DNA of 64,000 nt from Pseudomonadales bacterium (GTDB taxonomy: Bacteria > Pseudomonadota > Gammaproteobacteria > Pseudomonadales > Azotimanducaceae): positions 50,781 to 114,780 of the forward strand of contig JAJECH010000054.1 of NCBI GenBank assembly GCA_022822135.1, read 5' to 3'. Positions 19,178-28,742 of this stretch are shown one piece after another. Within the stretch, counting starts at the first letter, position 1. Each line of letters opens with the position of its first letter. The notes below the pieces were generated by a model. The model saw only the letters and a program-made list of their open reading frames with translations, was not told the origin of the DNA and made no database searches. The position numbers and the translations under genes were made by a program.

Positions 19178-20308
19178 CTATTTACTGACATCGTGACGTA
19201 GTAAATGAAACTTCTGGTCACGGACGAACATGTCCTGTGGCGTGTACTCCTTGCTTAATACCTCCTGCATAGGTGGGAACCAGAACAGTAGAAATTTGAC
19301 GAATCGATCCCGCTCAAGTTGCGACCACTTGAGATTTGGGAAATCCGCCATCGCATCACACAATGTGTCTGAATCTAATGTGCGTGTCGTCATCTCGCCG
19401 AACGAGTAAAGCGCTTCACCGATCGTTATCACTGGTTTTTCAAATAGGAACGCTTCGAGTCCGACTGAAGAATTGATCGTGACAACCCCTTGCGAGTTCG
19501 CGACCAAATCGTAGACGTCATGTTGCTTGTCGAGAACAAGCTTTGGATTGTCGTACGACTCGATTTGTTGAGCAAACGAAACGGGACTACTTGGATGTTC
19601 CTTAATTCGCAAGTGAAGATGGTCGGGTAATTGCCGAGAAGCCTTATCCAGACTATCCAATAGGTGGGGGATACCCGTGATCCAACCGCCAAATACGGTC
19701 ACTTGAGTATCCCGGGGTACCTGCAGCGGACAAAACACGTAGGACTCGGATCGTATTCCCTCAACACTACTCGCATCGTCGAGCTCCGCGCCATCGTTTA
19801 ACACACGGTGTGAGTCAACATATTGCGCACCGCGATAGTCTGCGAATTCGTCTTCGGCAAGCTCACGATAAAACTCAATATCCGTGGGAATGCTCGACTG
19901 GAAATTCACGCCGCTAGAGTCAATTTGCACGCGATCCTGTAGCGGCGCGCGTTCGAAGTAGAGCTGCGGAAGTTCGAGCTCTTTACATGCCGCACTGACT
20001 AGATAGTTCACGCCATTTAAGCCGTTGTAAATCATTACCTGGTCAGGGCGCGAATGCTCAAGTCGCTGATAGATCCAGTTGTACTGCAATTTAAGAAACT
20101 GAAACTTCAGTCGCTCGCCAATAGCACCGTCGGGAATACGGCGTGCTGACTTTAATGCCGTTTCAGCGTGTAGCTCTGCGTTTGGGCAAGATTTTCTTGA
20201 GAGTAGGACGAGGTCTACCTTCTTAGCGTCTAGATCGACGGTCCACGCGCCAATGAGTTTCTTTTGAAATTCAGTATTGAAGCCAAAACAGAGAACGCGA
20301 GAGGTCAT
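19178..20308 (-). CDS. Capsule polysaccharide synthesis glycosyltransferase, KpsS-like
   Basis: A 376-residue cytoplasmic protein resembling the capsule synthesis family (KpsS/KpsC and related Kdo-transferases). Supporting segments: LPQLYFERAPLQD in the N-terminal half, YVFCPLQVPRDTQVTVFGGW, the LHLRIKEHPSS helix-loop with the conserved HP, and GVVTINSSVGLEAFLFEKPVITIG, which is the nucleotide-sugar binding part of GT-B type enzymes. KpsS adds Kdo to phosphatidylglycerol as the capsule anchor. No other capsule genes are nearby, so it is an orphan here. The gene is leftward, ending 123 bases after the PIN gene, convergently. Confidence 0.75.
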   Translation of the reverse strand: MTSRVLCFGFNTEFQKKLIGAWTVDLDAKKVDLVLLSRKSCPNAELHAETALKSARRIPDGAIGERLKFQFLKLQYNWIYQRLEHSRPDQVMIYNGLNGVNYLVSAACKELELPQLYFERAPLQDRVQIDSSGVNFQSSIPTDIEFYRELAEDEFADYRGAQYVDSHRVLNDGAELDDASSVEGIRSESYVFCPLQVPRDTQVTVFGGWITGIPHLLDSLDKASRQLPDHLHLRIKEHPSSPVSFAQQIESYDNPKLVLDKQHDVYDLVANSQGVVTINSSVGLEAFLFEKPVITIGEALYSFGEMTTRTLDSDTLCDAMADFPNLKWSQLERDRFVKFLLFWFPPMQEVLSKEYTPQDMFVRDQKFHLLRHDVSK

Positions 20309-20369
20309 ACTTCGTCGGTAAATTTGCTTCGTTTGAGTACGTTAACGAATCGCGAAATCAGCCGATCAC

Positions 20370-20789
20370 TTACTCCGGACTTTGTTCAAAACGTGGCAAG
20401 TCACCGATTGCCTCAGACCAAGGTTGTCCACTTGATGTCCATATGTGGACCGTAGGCTTCAGCCAGGACGGATCGTCGAGTGTGCCGGCCTTGAGTACCA
20501 TGAATTGAGGGTTCGAGTGCATCTCCGTCATGATCGGGGTGCCACAGTTCGAACAGAATTTCCGAGTCAGTTCATTACCGCTCTCTGCGGTGACTGTGAA
20601 TCCTCCGAGGTCGCCATGCATCTCGACACCGGATGTCGCTACGACGACAATGGTTGAGAATCCCCCGCCCGCGGCATACTGACAGTCACGACAATGACAG
20701 TGAGCAGTAAAAACAGGCGTGCTTGAACACGTATAGCGAATCTGTCCGCATCGGCATCCACCTTCGAACGATGTGATTTCGTCAACCAT
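20370..20789 (-). CDS. GFA/CENP-V-domain zinc protein
   Basis: A 139-residue protein of the glutathione-dependent formaldehyde-activating enzyme (GFA) family, about the usual size. Zinc-binding cysteines are seen as GGCRCG (residues 11-15), HCHCRDCQ, and FCSNCGTP. The name comes from Gfa, reported to help glutathione react with formaldehyde, but most members have no proven activity. It lies on the same strand as tusC-tusB, 49 bases after tusB, and could be transcribed with them; no formaldehyde gene is adjacent. Confidence 0.88.
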   Translation of the reverse strand: MVDEITSFEGGCRCGQIRYTCSSTPVFTAHCHCRDCQYAAGGGFSTIVVVATSGVEMHGDLGGFTVTAESGNELTRKFCSNCGTPIMTEMHSNPQFMVLKAGTLDDPSWLKPTVHIWTSSGQPWSEAIGDLPRFEQSPE

Positions 20790-20838
20790 GCTTCGCCTCC
20801 GTTGAGGATTTACTGACTAATTTTGAGATTTTTTCGAA

Positions 20839-21087
20839 TCACCGCCATGAAACGGATTGATCATGCTTTGCGACGAGTCGGACGAGCTCGTCCATACTAC
20901 ACGGAATTTCTTGTTCGCGGATGCCTATCCCGCATCGCTCCGCGTCGTCGGTCTGAACGAACACGCGACAATCCGCGATGGCTTCCGTACAGATGACGCC
21001 GTCACCAATGAACACGACATCATCGCCGGGCTGAACGATCGCTTTGCATTTTGCGAGTCCTGAGCGCGATTGAACGACGTGCAACAT
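20839..21087 (-). CDS. tusB: Sulfur relay protein TusB/DsrH
   Basis: An 82-residue DsrH/TusB subunit. It begins MLHVVQSRSG, like the usual MLHxVxxSP start, and has the GDDVVFIGDGVI strand and a C-terminal MDELVRLVAKHDQSVSW typical of the family. With TusC and TusD it forms the complex that passes sulfur from TusA to TusE for 2-thiolation of tRNA wobble uridine. Its ATG overlaps the tusC stop (TGATG), so translation is coupled. TusD, normally encoded before TusC, is missing here. Confidence 0.82.
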   Translation of the reverse strand: MLHVVQSRSGLAKCKAIVQPGDDVVFIGDGVICTEAIADCRVFVQTDDAERCGIGIREQEIPCSMDELVRLVAKHDQSVSWR

Positions 21088-21461
21088 CAGTCGGTGATGA
21101 CCATATCAAACGCACGCATACGAGATCGAATTTCGTCGCCGTCCTTGATCTCAACGTGATTGAGGAAGGACCTCTCATCTTGCGATCGAACTTCATGGAA
21201 GCGGTCCAAGAGGTTTTGACGCTCCAAGCTTTCCCGTTCTGCCAAAAACTCTGAAACATCGAAAGAAGGAAGTGCGGCCAAGAATTTGGTGGTGTTTTTA
21301 CCGTCTTCCGAAACTGTCTGGTCAAACAGTTGGCGAACTCCGTCCCCGATGAAGGCGACCGCTACCGGCTGATCAAATACGGCGCTTACGGAAATTGCGT
21401 CAATGATCTCGTTCGCCGGATGTCCTGCTGGACCACTGAGGCAATAGAAGACTGATTTCAC
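21087..21461 (-). CDS. tusC: Sulfur relay protein TusC/DsrF
   Basis: A 124-residue DsrF/TusC-type subunit, about the usual length. It starts MKSVFYCLSGPAGHPANEII, close to the family pattern of a short strand then GxxxxxE, followed by AVFDQPVAVAFIGDGVRQLF, the core strand and loop of DsrE-like folds. The next gene is tusB, overlapping by one base. The gene follows gltA on the same strand by 40 bases. No tusD-like frame lies between gltA and this gene. Confidence 0.82.
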   Translation of the reverse strand: MKSVFYCLSGPAGHPANEIIDAISVSAVFDQPVAVAFIGDGVRQLFDQTVSEDGKNTTKFLAALPSFDVSEFLAERESLERQNLLDRFHEVRSQDERSFLNHVEIKDGDEIRSRMRAFDMVITD

Positions 21462-21501
21462 TGAGATCCCCGTCCGCTTGAATGGTCGGGAGAGAAGCTA
21501 G

Positions 21502-22782
21502 CTAACGCGCCTCGATCGGCACGTAATCGCGGCTGCAGCTGCCCGTGTACATTTGCCGCGGACGCCCAATCTTGTAAGACTCACTCACGAGCTCTTTCCA
21601 CTGCGCGATCCATCCGGAAGTTCGACCGGTAACAAATATGACGGTAAAGAGTTCTACCGGGATTCCCATCGCTTTAAGGATGATTCCGGAATAGAAATCC
21701 ACGTTAGGGTAGAGCCGACGCTCTACAAAGTACTCGTCTTCGAGTGCGATTTTCTCAAGCGCACGCGCCATTTGAAGGATCGGGTCACTCTCGATGCCGA
21801 GCTCGTTGAGTACCTCGTCGCAAGTCTGTTGCATGACGGTCGCGCGTGGGTCATAGTTCTTGTAAACGCGATGTCCAAATCCCATGATGCGGAACGGATC
21901 ATCAGGATTCTTGGCTTTTGCGACGTAATCGCCAATCTTGTCGAGCGATCCAATGTCGTTCAACATCTCTAGCACGGCTTCATTCGCGCCACCGTGCGAA
22001 GGACCCCACAGGGCAGCAATACCCGCTGCGATACTTGCATAAGGATTTGCGTCGGTCGATCCTGCCAAACGAACGGTTGAAGTAGACGCGTTTTGTTCGT
22101 GATCTGCATGCAACAGAAAGATGCGATCCATCGCTCTTGCGAGAACTGGATTTACCGGTGAGTTTTCATCCTCAGAGAACATTAGATGAAGGAAATGCTC
22201 TGCGTAATCCAGATCAGGATTCGCCGGAAGCATCGGCTTGCCGATGGAGTGGCGATATGCGATCGCCGCACAGATGGGGATCTGCGCAACGAGTCGGATG
22301 GCTACTTGGTCGCGGCACTCGGCATCGGTGATATCAACTTCACGATGGTACATTGCTGACATCGCACCGACCAGCGAACACACAACCCCCATTGGGTGAG
22401 CATCACGAGGCAGGCTTGAACACAACGCGACGAGTCGCTCGTCAACAACGGTCTCTTGCCGAATTTTTGCCTTGTAATCCGCAAACTCGTTCTGACTCGG
22501 CAATTTGCCGAATAGCAGTAGATAGGTCAGCTCAAGGTAATTGGATTGCTCCGCGAGCTGTTCAATCGGATAACCACGGTGAAGAAGGATGCCTTCGTCG
22601 CCATCGATGTAAGTAATCGTGGATTCGCAAGATGCGGTCGACATGAATCCGGGATCGTAAGTCACATACCCTTCACGAATCAGTACGCCGATATCGATGG
22701 CGTCATAGCCTTCCGACGGCGAAAGCACCGGTAGATCGATTTCGTTGCCGTCTACCGACAGTTTAGCCGTTCGTTCCGCCAT
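21502..22782 (-). CDS. gltA: Citrate synthase, type II
   Basis: Citrate synthase, condensing acetyl-CoA with oxaloacetate at the entry to the TCA cycle. The 426-residue protein has the small N-terminal domain of the type II, NADH-sensitive hexameric class ([19 protein letters not shown]), then [20 protein letters not shown] and [13 protein letters not shown]. Active-site stretches are [18 protein letters not shown] and [15 protein letters not shown], with the acidic catalytic residue further on near NVDFYSGI. It precedes tusC-tusB on the same strand. Its promoter must lie in the 287-base gap shared with the divergent hom gene. Confidence 0.96.
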   Translation of the reverse strand: MAERTAKLSVDGNEIDLPVLSPSEGYDAIDIGVLIREGYVTYDPGFMSTASCESTITYIDGDEGILLHRGYPIEQLAEQSNYLELTYLLLFGKLPSQNEFADYKAKIRQETVVDERLVALCSSLPRDAHPMGVVCSLVGAMSAMYHREVDITDAECRDQVAIRLVAQIPICAAIAYRHSIGKPMLPANPDLDYAEHFLHLMFSEDENSPVNPVLARAMDRIFLLHADHEQNASTSTVRLAGSTDANPYASIAAGIAALWGPSHGGANEAVLEMLNDIGSLDKIGDYVAKAKNPDDPFRIMGFGHRVYKNYDPRATVMQQTCDEVLNELGIESDPILQMARALEKIALEDEYFVERRLYPNVDFYSGIILKAMGIPVELFTVIFVTGRTSGWIAQWKELVSESYKIGRPRQMYTGSCSRDYVPIEAR

Positions 22783-23069
22783 CTACAGCAATCCTTTACC
22801 TTCCCAAGAACGAACCAGCGTGTGTACTCCCGGAGCCTTCCGCCATGAGCATTCTCATGGTGAGCTCAGCAGTCCTGGTTCGCCGTGAATGATAAACGGC
22901 GGGATGTGTGTGGCTTGATTGATGTTCAACTTCGCTGACCATTGGACTTCTCCGTGATCCGCAAACGTAGTGGCGATGTCTATGTAGCCGAATCGTTCCC
23001 AAGCTACAATTCGGGCTTCTCGTGCGGCTTGTTAGCCGCGGTGGTGTTCGTAGTTAGCGTGCTTCAAGA

Positions 23070-24353
23070 TTGTCAATAAACGTAGGAATCGCGGGGTTAG
23101 GTGTTGTCGCGCAAGGGTTACTTGATCTTGCGAAAGCGAATACTGTTCAACTCGATGAAATCACCGGCGACACGGTGCGTGTCAGCCGTGTCGCGAGTCG
23201 TCGTCTCCGCGACGAGGTTGAGCTCGGATCGACTGCGTTCAGTACAGATCTCAACGATTTGATTTCCGACAATGATCTTGATCTTGTCATTGAATTGATC
23301 GGAGGAACGGACGCGGCATACGATCTGATCAAGTCTTGTTTAAACCAAGGACGCGGCGTCATCACGGCGAACAAGGCGGTACTCGCAACGCATGGCAATG
23401 AGCTGTTAGCCATCGCGCGGGAACGCAACGTCCCTCTCGCATTCGAAGCCGCCGTTGCCGGTGGTATCCCGATCATCGCTGCGCTTAAAACTCGATTTCC
23501 GGCGAACAACATCCAATGGCTTACCGGCATCATCAACGGAACATGCAACTACATTCTGACTGCGATGTCGGAGGAAGGTGTTGCGTTTGAGGACGCATTA
23601 CGTACAGCGCAGGAGCTCGGTTACGCGGAAGCCGATCCCACTTTCGACGTTGGGGGTATGGACGCGGCGCAAAAGCTGGCGATTCTTGTGGCGCTCGCGT
23701 TCGATGTACCCATTGAGATCGACGAAGTGTATTGTGAAGGTATCGAAGACATTACCATCGACGATATTCGGCATGCCGACGAATTCGGATATTCGATCAA
23801 GCACTTAGCGATCGGTCGACAAGACGATGATGTCATCGAGATGCGGGTACATCCTGCATTGGTACCGAAAGAGAACTTACTAGCGAAAGTGAATGGCGTC
23901 GAGAACGCGGTTCAACTGGGAACCGCCAATACGGGCGTATTGCGCTTTACTGGTCCTGGTGCGGGTGGTCACGCGACCGCTTCCTCGGTGATCGCAGACC
24001 TTACCAACATTGCATCCGGGTTGTATCGACATCCTGGCATCGGAGGAAGTGAGCTAAATGCACGCAGTATTGGCGATGTGGCTAGTCCCTTTTTTCTCAG
24101 TATCGCCGCGACTGATCGTCCAGGCGTTATCGCGTCAATCGGTGAGACCTTAGCGAGGCACGGTATATCGATCGCCTCCATGGTCCAGAAACAGGAGGAA
24201 GTCGTCCGTTCGGTCGACACTGCGGTCATTCCAGTTGTCATTCTCACAAATTCAGTCGTTGAACGTGAGTTAGATCAATCCCTCAAGGAACTTGAATCAT
24301 TAGCGGATATCGCTTCGCCGATCAAGAAAATCCGCGTCGTGGATTTCGCGTAG
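23070..24353 (+). CDS. hom: Homoserine dehydrogenase
   Basis: Converts aspartate semialdehyde to homoserine for threonine and methionine. The only in-frame start after the upstream stop is the TTG at 23070, giving 427 residues. The NAD(P) fold is NVGIAGLGVVAQGLLD; the substrate and catalytic region includes VITANKAVLATHG, FEAAVAGGIPIIAAL, INGTCNYILTAM and GYAEADPTFDVGGMDAAQKL. A C-terminal ACT domain starts at FFLSIAATDRPGVIASIGE and should give feedback control by threonine. thrC, which often follows hom in related bacteria, is not present; recJ comes next, 16 bases on. Confidence 0.95.
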   Translation: MSINVGIAGLGVVAQGLLDLAKANTVQLDEITGDTVRVSRVASRRLRDEVELGSTAFSTDLNDLISDNDLDLVIELIGGTDAAYDLIKSCLNQGRGVITANKAVLATHGNELLAIARERNVPLAFEAAVAGGIPIIAALKTRFPANNIQWLTGIINGTCNYILTAMSEEGVAFEDALRTAQELGYAEADPTFDVGGMDAAQKLAILVALAFDVPIEIDEVYCEGIEDITIDDIRHADEFGYSIKHLAIGRQDDDVIEMRVHPALVPKENLLAKVNGVENAVQLGTANTGVLRFTGPGAGGHATASSVIADLTNIASGLYRHPGIGGSELNARSIGDVASPFFLSIAATDRPGVIASIGETLARHGISIASMVQKQEEVVRSVDTAVIPVVILTNSVVERELDQSLKELESLADIASPIKKIRVVDFA

Positions 24354-24369
24354 AACGGACTTTGCCTAC

Positions 24370-26103
24370 GTGCCGTCACTCACTGTAAAGACTCGCGCCT
24401 ATGGCGTTGATCCTCAGACCTTGCAAGACGAGTTACAGGTATCTGCGCCGATGGCCCGCATTCTCAGTGCACGGGGAATTGCTGACGAGTCTGAGATTGA
24501 CTATCGAGTTAGTCAACTTGATCAGCCGGAGGGTATTCCGGACATTCAACAAGCGGCTAACCGTATCGTTGACGCAATCGAGCAGCATGAACGCATATTC
24601 GTGTGCGGCGATTACGACGCTGACGGGGCGACCGCAAGCTCGTTGTTCATACTCTTCTTTCGTTCGATTGCATACGATGCGGCGGAATTTCGCGTCCCGA
24701 ATCGCTTCAGCTTTGGATACGGATTAACGACAAGATTTGTCGAAACGCTGCTTCCGGCTCATCCTGATCTCCTTATCACCGTCGATAACGGTGTATCGTC
24801 AACTGATGGCATTGAACTGGCGAAGTCACATGACATCGAGGTCATCGTGACGGATCATCATCTCGCACCGTCCGAACACGATCAGTTACCTCCCGCACAC
24901 AGTATCGTCAATCCCAACTTACCAAATTCGACGTTCGATAGCGAACCTTGTGGGGTAGGAGTCGCCTTTTACCTCCTTGCTGCCGTGCGGCGTGAGCTAG
25001 TGGAACGAGGCTACTTCGAAGAGCGAGCTCTCGACGCGCCTGACATGCGTCAATGGTTGGACCTGGTCGCCGTGGGTACTGTGGTTGATATGGTGCCGCT
25101 GGACCTGAACAACAGACGATTGGTGAGCGAAGGTCTGCGACGGATGCGTAGCGGTCAGATGCGTCCGGGTTTCAGAGCGATCTGTGAAGTCAGCCGAACA
25201 CCGATTGATACGCTCACGACTCGCGAACTTGGTTTTCGAATCGGTCCGCGTATCAACGCTGCTGGGCGTCTTGACGACATCTCTGTTGGGATCAGATTGT
25301 TGCTGACAGAAGATCCTGACGAAGCGATTGAGTTGGCTTCCGTGCTTCAAGATATGAACGTCAGACGTCGTGCGATTCAGACCGATATGAACGAGACAGC
25401 AAATCGCATGGTCAACTTAGTCGACATGGCTGAAACTAAGAGCTGCTGCGTTTACCACCAGGATTTTCATGAAGGTGTCGTGGGGTTGGTCGCAAGTAGG
25501 TTGGTCGATCGAACCGGTACCCCCGCCATCGTATTTGCCGATTCGGAGTCGTCCGAGCTTCAGCAACTGAAAGGTTCAGCGCGTAGCATCGACGGTGTGC
25601 ATATTCGCGATGTGCTCGCATTCGTCGACGCAAGATTTCCGAAACTGATTCTTCAGTTTGGTGGACACGCTGGCGCAGCAGGATTGACGATATACAAACG
25701 GCAGTTTGAGCGCTTCGCTAACGTGTTTGATGACGCGGTCAAAACACTGGCGGCCGAGGATGCATTCAATCCGACGATTTACACCGATGGTGAATTGGAG
25801 GATGATGAAGTGAGCTTGGCGCTAGTGGATGAGATCGACAGCCTTGAACCGTGGGGACAGGCGTTCACGCCTCCTACGTTCCACGGTACGTTTGATGTCG
25901 TTTCAACCACGCGTGTTGGACGAAATCGAGAACACCAGAAATTCATTCTGAGAAGCGGTTCTCGCCATTTTGAGGCAATTGCGTTTTCACATCCCCTTGT
26001 TGAGGCGGATCAAATCTCGATGGTGTATCAATTGAATCGAAACACGTATCGTGGCGATGTCACACTTCAATTAATCGCCTCTAAAATTGAGGCAGCCGAT
26101 TGA
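24370..26103 (+). CDS. recJ: Single-stranded-DNA-specific exonuclease RecJ
   Basis: A 5'-3' single-strand exonuclease used in mismatch repair and recombination. Starts at GTG, 577 residues, normal length. The DHH-family motifs are clear: VCGDYDADGATASSL, LITVDNGVSS, IVTDHHLAPSE, HSIVNPNLP and AVGTVVDMVPL, followed by NAAGRLDD. The DHHA1 domain has HEGVVGLVASRLVDRTG and QFGGHAGAAGLTI. The C-terminal part is the OB-type RecJ domain. A hairpin with a T run follows the stop. The order recJ-prfB-lysS is common in gammaproteobacteria. Confidence 0.95.
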   Translation: MPSLTVKTRAYGVDPQTLQDELQVSAPMARILSARGIADESEIDYRVSQLDQPEGIPDIQQAANRIVDAIEQHERIFVCGDYDADGATASSLFILFFRSIAYDAAEFRVPNRFSFGYGLTTRFVETLLPAHPDLLITVDNGVSSTDGIELAKSHDIEVIVTDHHLAPSEHDQLPPAHSIVNPNLPNSTFDSEPCGVGVAFYLLAAVRRELVERGYFEERALDAPDMRQWLDLVAVGTVVDMVPLDLNNRRLVSEGLRRMRSGQMRPGFRAICEVSRTPIDTLTTRELGFRIGPRINAAGRLDDISVGIRLLLTEDPDEAIELASVLQDMNVRRRAIQTDMNETANRMVNLVDMAETKSCCVYHQDFHEGVVGLVASRLVDRTGTPAIVFADSESSELQQLKGSARSIDGVHIRDVLAFVDARFPKLILQFGGHAGAAGLTIYKRQFERFANVFDDAVKTLAAEDAFNPTIYTDGELEDDEVSLALVDEIDSLEPWGQAFTPPTFHGTFDVVSTTRVGRNREHQKFILRSGSRHFEAIAFSHPLVEADQISMVYQLNRNTYRGDVTLQLIASKIEAAD

Positions 26104-26105
26104 TT

Positions 26106-26139
26106 GCCGGGTTCTTGCGTGAGCAACCTCGGCTTTTTT
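26106..26139 (+). terminator. Probable rho-independent terminator after recJ
   Basis: A stem of GCCGGGTT pairing with AACCTCGGC (one bulged base) around an 11-base loop, followed directly by six T. It starts three bases after the recJ stop and ends about 20 bases before the prfB start, so it should separate or attenuate transcription between them. Confidence 0.65.
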
Positions 26140-26160
26140 GTTTGTTAGAGTCTGAAAGTC

Positions 26161-27259
26161 ATGGCCGAAATCACATCATTGCGAGAGCAACTAAAGTCGT
26201 TTGAGTCTCGATTCGCACTGCTAAAGGACTCTCTTTGACGTTGAAGGCAAAAGCGAACGACTTGAGGAAGTAGATCGCGAGCTTTCTCTCCCAGAGACGT
26301 GGGAGAATCAAGAGAAGATCAAGGATCTTTCTCAAGAACGATCACGCCTAGATCGGACAGTCGGTAGCGTGCTCGAACTCAGACAAGCTTTAGTAGATGC
26401 GTCGGAGTACCTTGAGCTCGCCGCTGAGGAATCAGATCAAGACGCGCTGGACGAACTCGCTGAGGATTTTGATGCGACGGAACAGAAACTCGGCGAACTT
26501 GAATTTCAGCGCATGTTCGATGGTGAAACCGATTCGAGTAATGCGTTCATTGACATTCAATTCGGCGAAGGCGGAACCGAGGCACAGGACTGGGCGAACA
26601 TGCTGCTTCGGATGTACATCAAGTGGTGCGAGAAACGACAGTTCGGCTATCAATTGCGTGAAGCGAGTGCTGGCGACATTGCGGGCATTCGTAGCGCCAC
26701 GCTCTATGTCGCAGGCGACTTCGCATTTGGCTGGCTCCGAACCGAAACGGGTATTCACCGGTTGGTCAGACATTCGCCGTTTGATTCGGGGAATCGGCGT
26801 CATACATCGTTTGCTTCCGTGTACGTGTACGCCGAAGTTGACGACACGATTGAAATTGAGATTGATCCGTCGGATGTACGCACCGATACGTACCGGGCTA
26901 GCGGCGCTGGGGGACAACACGTGAATCGAACCGACTCCGCTGTACGACTAACCCATCTACCGACCAAGACGGTCGTGCAATGCCAGTCCGAACGATCCCA
27001 GCATCAAAACCGGGATCAGGCATGGAAACAATTGCGAGCGAGACTTTACGATTTGGCGATCCAAGAGCGCGATGCCGCGCGACAAGAGCTCGAGTCCAGC
27101 AAAGCGAATATCGGTTTCGGTAGTCAGATCAGGTCGTATGTGCTTGATCAGTCTCGCGTCAAGGACTTGCGAACGAATATCGAAATCTCTGACCCGACGC
27201 GCGTGCTGAACGGCGACTTGGACGAATTTATGACAGCAAACTTGAAGGCGGACGTTTGA
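26161..27259 (+). CDS. prfB: Peptide chain release factor 2, with programmed +1 frameshift
   Basis: RF2 reads UAA and UGA stops and triggers peptide release. The gene begins with a short frame of 25 codons from the ATG at 26161, ending CTT TGA at 26233-26238; a +1 shift at CUU-U then continues in the frame GAC GTT GAA to the TGA at 27257-27259, giving 365 residues, the same as Escherichia coli RF2. In this numbering the stop-codon reading motif SPF is at 205-207 and the catalytic GGQ at 250-252, exactly the positions known from E. coli. The autoregulatory shift senses low RF2. lysS overlaps the end by four bases. Confidence 0.96.
26221..26240 (+). promoter_or_regulatory. RF2 autoregulatory +1 frameshift site
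   Basis: The slip site CTTTGAC is preceded by AAAGGA, an anti-ribosome-binding-type purine stretch four bases before CTT, the same arrangement as in Escherichia coli prfB (AGGGGG, three bases, CTTTGAC). Slow reading of the UGA by RF2 lets the ribosome slip from CUU to UUU and enter the long frame. Position and spacing were read directly; function follows from the known system. Confidence 0.93.
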
Positions 27260-28737
27260 ACGAAGAACGAAACGAGTTCGAAGTCCGGCGACACAAGCTA
27301 GACAGCTTGCGGGGTCAAGGCTTCAACTTTCCGAATGATTTCAAGCCAACACATCACGCCGCTGTGTTGCACGAAGATTACGACGATCTCACCAAAGAGG
27401 AACTCGCTGAACGAGCGATCGAGGTCGCAATCGCAGGTCGCGTCGTGCTACGCAGAGATATGGGTAAGGCGAGCTTCGCGACGCTATACGACACGGGCGA
27501 GCGTATCCAAATCTATGTCCGCTCCGATAACGTAAGCGAACAAACCTACGAAGACTTCAAACACTTAACCGACGTTGGTGATATCGTCGCAGTGCGTGGC
27601 GTGGTCATGAAGACCAACCGAGGTGAGCTCACGGTCGAGGCTCAGGAACTGCGACTACTGGTCAAGGCATTACAGCCATTACCTGAAAAGTACCACGGAA
27701 TTGCAGATCAGGAGTTCAAGTACCGGCGACGTTATGTCGATCTGATCGTCGATCAGGAATCACGAAGTGTTTTTGAGACGCGCAGTAAGGTGCTGTCGTC
27801 GATTCGTCAGTTCTTTCAAGCTCGCGATTACTGGGAAGTTGAGACGCCGATGCTCCATCCGATTCCAGGTGGTGCAAGCGCAAAACCATTTACCACGCAC
27901 CACAACGCGCTTTCGCGGGATCTCTACCTCCGTATCGCGCCTGAACTGTACCTCAAACGTCTCGTCGTCGGGGGCGTGGAACGGGTATTTGAGATCAATC
28001 GGAACTTTCGTAACGAAGGACTATCGACGCGTCATAGTCCGGAATTTACGATGCTTGAGTTCTACGAGAGTTATGCGACCTTTGAGGACATGATGGATCT
28101 CACGGACGAGATGATGCGGCAAATTGTCCGTGATACAACAGGCGGCGTATCGGTGACCTTCGGCGATCTTGAATTGGATTTTGAACAGCCAGCGCGTCGA
28201 ATTACCATGCTGGACGCAGTCGCGAATGAGCTTGGTGAAGAGCCAAATGCTCTTCGAGACGAAGGACACGTGCGCACCATCGCGGACCAGCTAGAGGTAC
28301 ATGTGGCAAAGAGCATGGATGCCGGCGCGATATTGAACGAACTGTTTGAAGCGCGTGTAGAGCATCAGCTCGAGCAACCGACTTTTGTAACGCAGTATCC
28401 AGCCTCGATCTCGCCGTTGGCGATGCGAAATAAAGAGGACCCAGATTTCACTGATCGCTTTGAGTATTTCATCGCAGGTCGAGAGATCGCGAACGGCTTT
28501 TCGGAACTCAACGACCCCGAGGATCAACGTGCGCGTTTTGAACACCAAGCATCACTCAAGAGCGCGGGCGATGAAGAGGCAATGAGTATCGACGAAGACT
28601 TCATTACGGCTCTTGAGTACGGGATGCCGCCAACGGCGGGGGAGGGTCTTGGTATTGATCGCCTCGTCATGTTGCTAACCGACAGACATTCGATCCGTGA
28701 CGTACTGCTCTTTCCGCAGCTTAGAGATCGAGCATAG
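27256..28737 (+). CDS. lysS: Lysyl-tRNA synthetase, class II
   Basis: Charges tRNA(Lys). The 493-residue protein starts at a TTG that overlaps the prfB stop (TTGA), so it is translationally coupled. The N-terminal OB fold with AIAGRVVLRRDMGKASFATL binds the anticodon. Class II motifs: motif 1 in FFQARDYWEVETPMLHPIPG, motif 2 in RVFEINRNFRNEG, STRHSPEFTMLEFYESYAT, and motif 3 in GEGLGIDRLVMLLTDRHSIR. Length matches LysS of related bacteria. Confidence 0.96.
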   Translation: MNEERNEFEVRRHKLDSLRGQGFNFPNDFKPTHHAAVLHEDYDDLTKEELAERAIEVAIAGRVVLRRDMGKASFATLYDTGERIQIYVRSDNVSEQTYEDFKHLTDVGDIVAVRGVVMKTNRGELTVEAQELRLLVKALQPLPEKYHGIADQEFKYRRRYVDLIVDQESRSVFETRSKVLSSIRQFFQARDYWEVETPMLHPIPGGASAKPFTTHHNALSRDLYLRIAPELYLKRLVVGGVERVFEINRNFRNEGLSTRHSPEFTMLEFYESYATFEDMMDLTDEMMRQIVRDTTGGVSVTFGDLELDFEQPARRITMLDAVANELGEEPNALRDEGHVRTIADQLEVHVAKSMDAGAILNELFEARVEHQLEQPTFVTQYPASISPLAMRNKEDPDFTDRFEYFIAGREIANGFSELNDPEDQRARFEHQASLKSAGDEEAMSIDEDFITALEYGMPPTAGEGLGIDRLVMLLTDRHSIRDVLLFPQLRDRA

Positions 28738-28742
28738 AATCC

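Noticed and set aside
22796..23002. Leftward 68-codon frame between gltA and hom
   Set aside because: Its His- and Arg-rich composition looks like a chance frame; the gap must hold divergent promoters.
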